From assembly GCF_030867145.1 (NCBI RefSeq), contig NC_134431.1:8447089-8511088 (forward strand): a DNA stretch of 64,000 nt. The letters are read 5' to 3'. The first letter of the stretch is position 1. Each line of letters opens with the position of its first letter. Source of the DNA: Opisthocomus hoazin (Eukaryota > Chordata > Aves > Opisthocomiformes > Opisthocomidae). The position numbers were made by a program, and so were the translations under genes. Under the pieces are notes generated by a model. That model was not told the origin of the DNA. It searched no databases and worked only from the letters and a program-made list of their open reading frames with translations. Of the stretch, positions 63,494 through 64,000 are shown in pieces.

Positions 63494-64000
63494 CTAAGGA
63501 AATGCAAAAAAACAAGAAGAAAACAAAGGGTCAAATACCAGTAACCAGCATGACTGAGTAAGCACAACACACTGCAGAGTCCCTAAGTATATTTTAGAAA
63601 TTCAGAGTTGAAGTGCCACTGAAACCCTGATCGAAAGTATTCCAAAACAGCCTGAACTTGCACAGGGCTACTGCAGTCCTGCCAAGCCTCTTTCCCACAG
63701 CAGTGCTCATCTGACCTGCCAGAAAGCCAGTTCAGGCAGCTAAACCATCTGAAAATAAATCCTATAGAAATAAGCAGCGATTAGCCTTCAATCTGGTTTA
63801 GCTCCCTGAACTGGATTACAACAAGGTCAGTGCTGTGGGAAGCAAGAAGGTGGCACAAGGGAATGAGAAACAGACCATGGCGGTCCCTGGTAAAGCTGCT
63901 GCAGAGCCACCTGCAACCAAATGGAAACATTAAATAAGGTCCAAAGTTTGCTGGAAAATAGCTATCGTGTTCTCCAAGAGGAATGTCCCCCCGCTACCAC
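63494..64000 (-). other. part of STK4 intron upstream of residue 82
   Basis: No sequence matching the preceding STK4 exon (the region before QQCDS) was found here on the - strand, so the intron runs off the right edge of the window. No other feature was recognised. Confidence 0.8.

Overview
The window reads as nuclear DNA from a bird. It has two vertebrate multi-exon genes with canonical GT-AG introns, a low density of interspersed repeats, and the only recognisable transposons are CR1 LINE fragments ending in ATTCTGTG-type octamer tails. A crocodilian or turtle would also carry CR1, but the sparse repeat content fits a bird better. The species cannot be named from the sequence.

Layout. Positions 1-2200 are very GC- and CpG-rich, with a degenerate G-rich tandem repeat and several good splice donors; this is probably the promoter and non-coding first exon zone of the downstream gene. 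At 5312-5749 lies a 5'-truncated CR1. KCNS1 (Kv9.1, a silent voltage-gated potassium channel subunit) is on the + strand, with coding exons at 6118-7083 and 12294-12749 separated by a 5.2 kb intron; together they encode 473 residues. A poly(A) signal lies at 13025. About 6.7 kb of intergenic sequence follows. STK4 (MST1, the Hippo-pathway kinase) is on the - strand. Its last eight coding exons lie between 22844 and 63493 and encode residues 83-487. A roughly 3 kb 3' UTR ends near 19770. The exons for residues 1-82 and the promoter lie beyond the right edge of the window.

The two genes converge tail to tail, as in mammals (human 20q13.12), which supports the orthology calls. They have no known joint function: KCNS1 tunes Kv2 channels at the neuronal membrane, while STK4 phosphorylates LATS/MOB1 and is activated by caspase cleavage. 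All splice phases were checked by hand and join in frame. With the 82 missing residues, STK4 would be exactly the length of the human protein (487).

No new molecular system was found. The points most worth a second look are a TATA-containing GC-rich island inside the long last intron of STK4, a stop codon shared by two CR1 copies, all five CR1 copies lying on the same strand, one weak splice donor in STK4, and lineage changes at both STK4 caspase sites.
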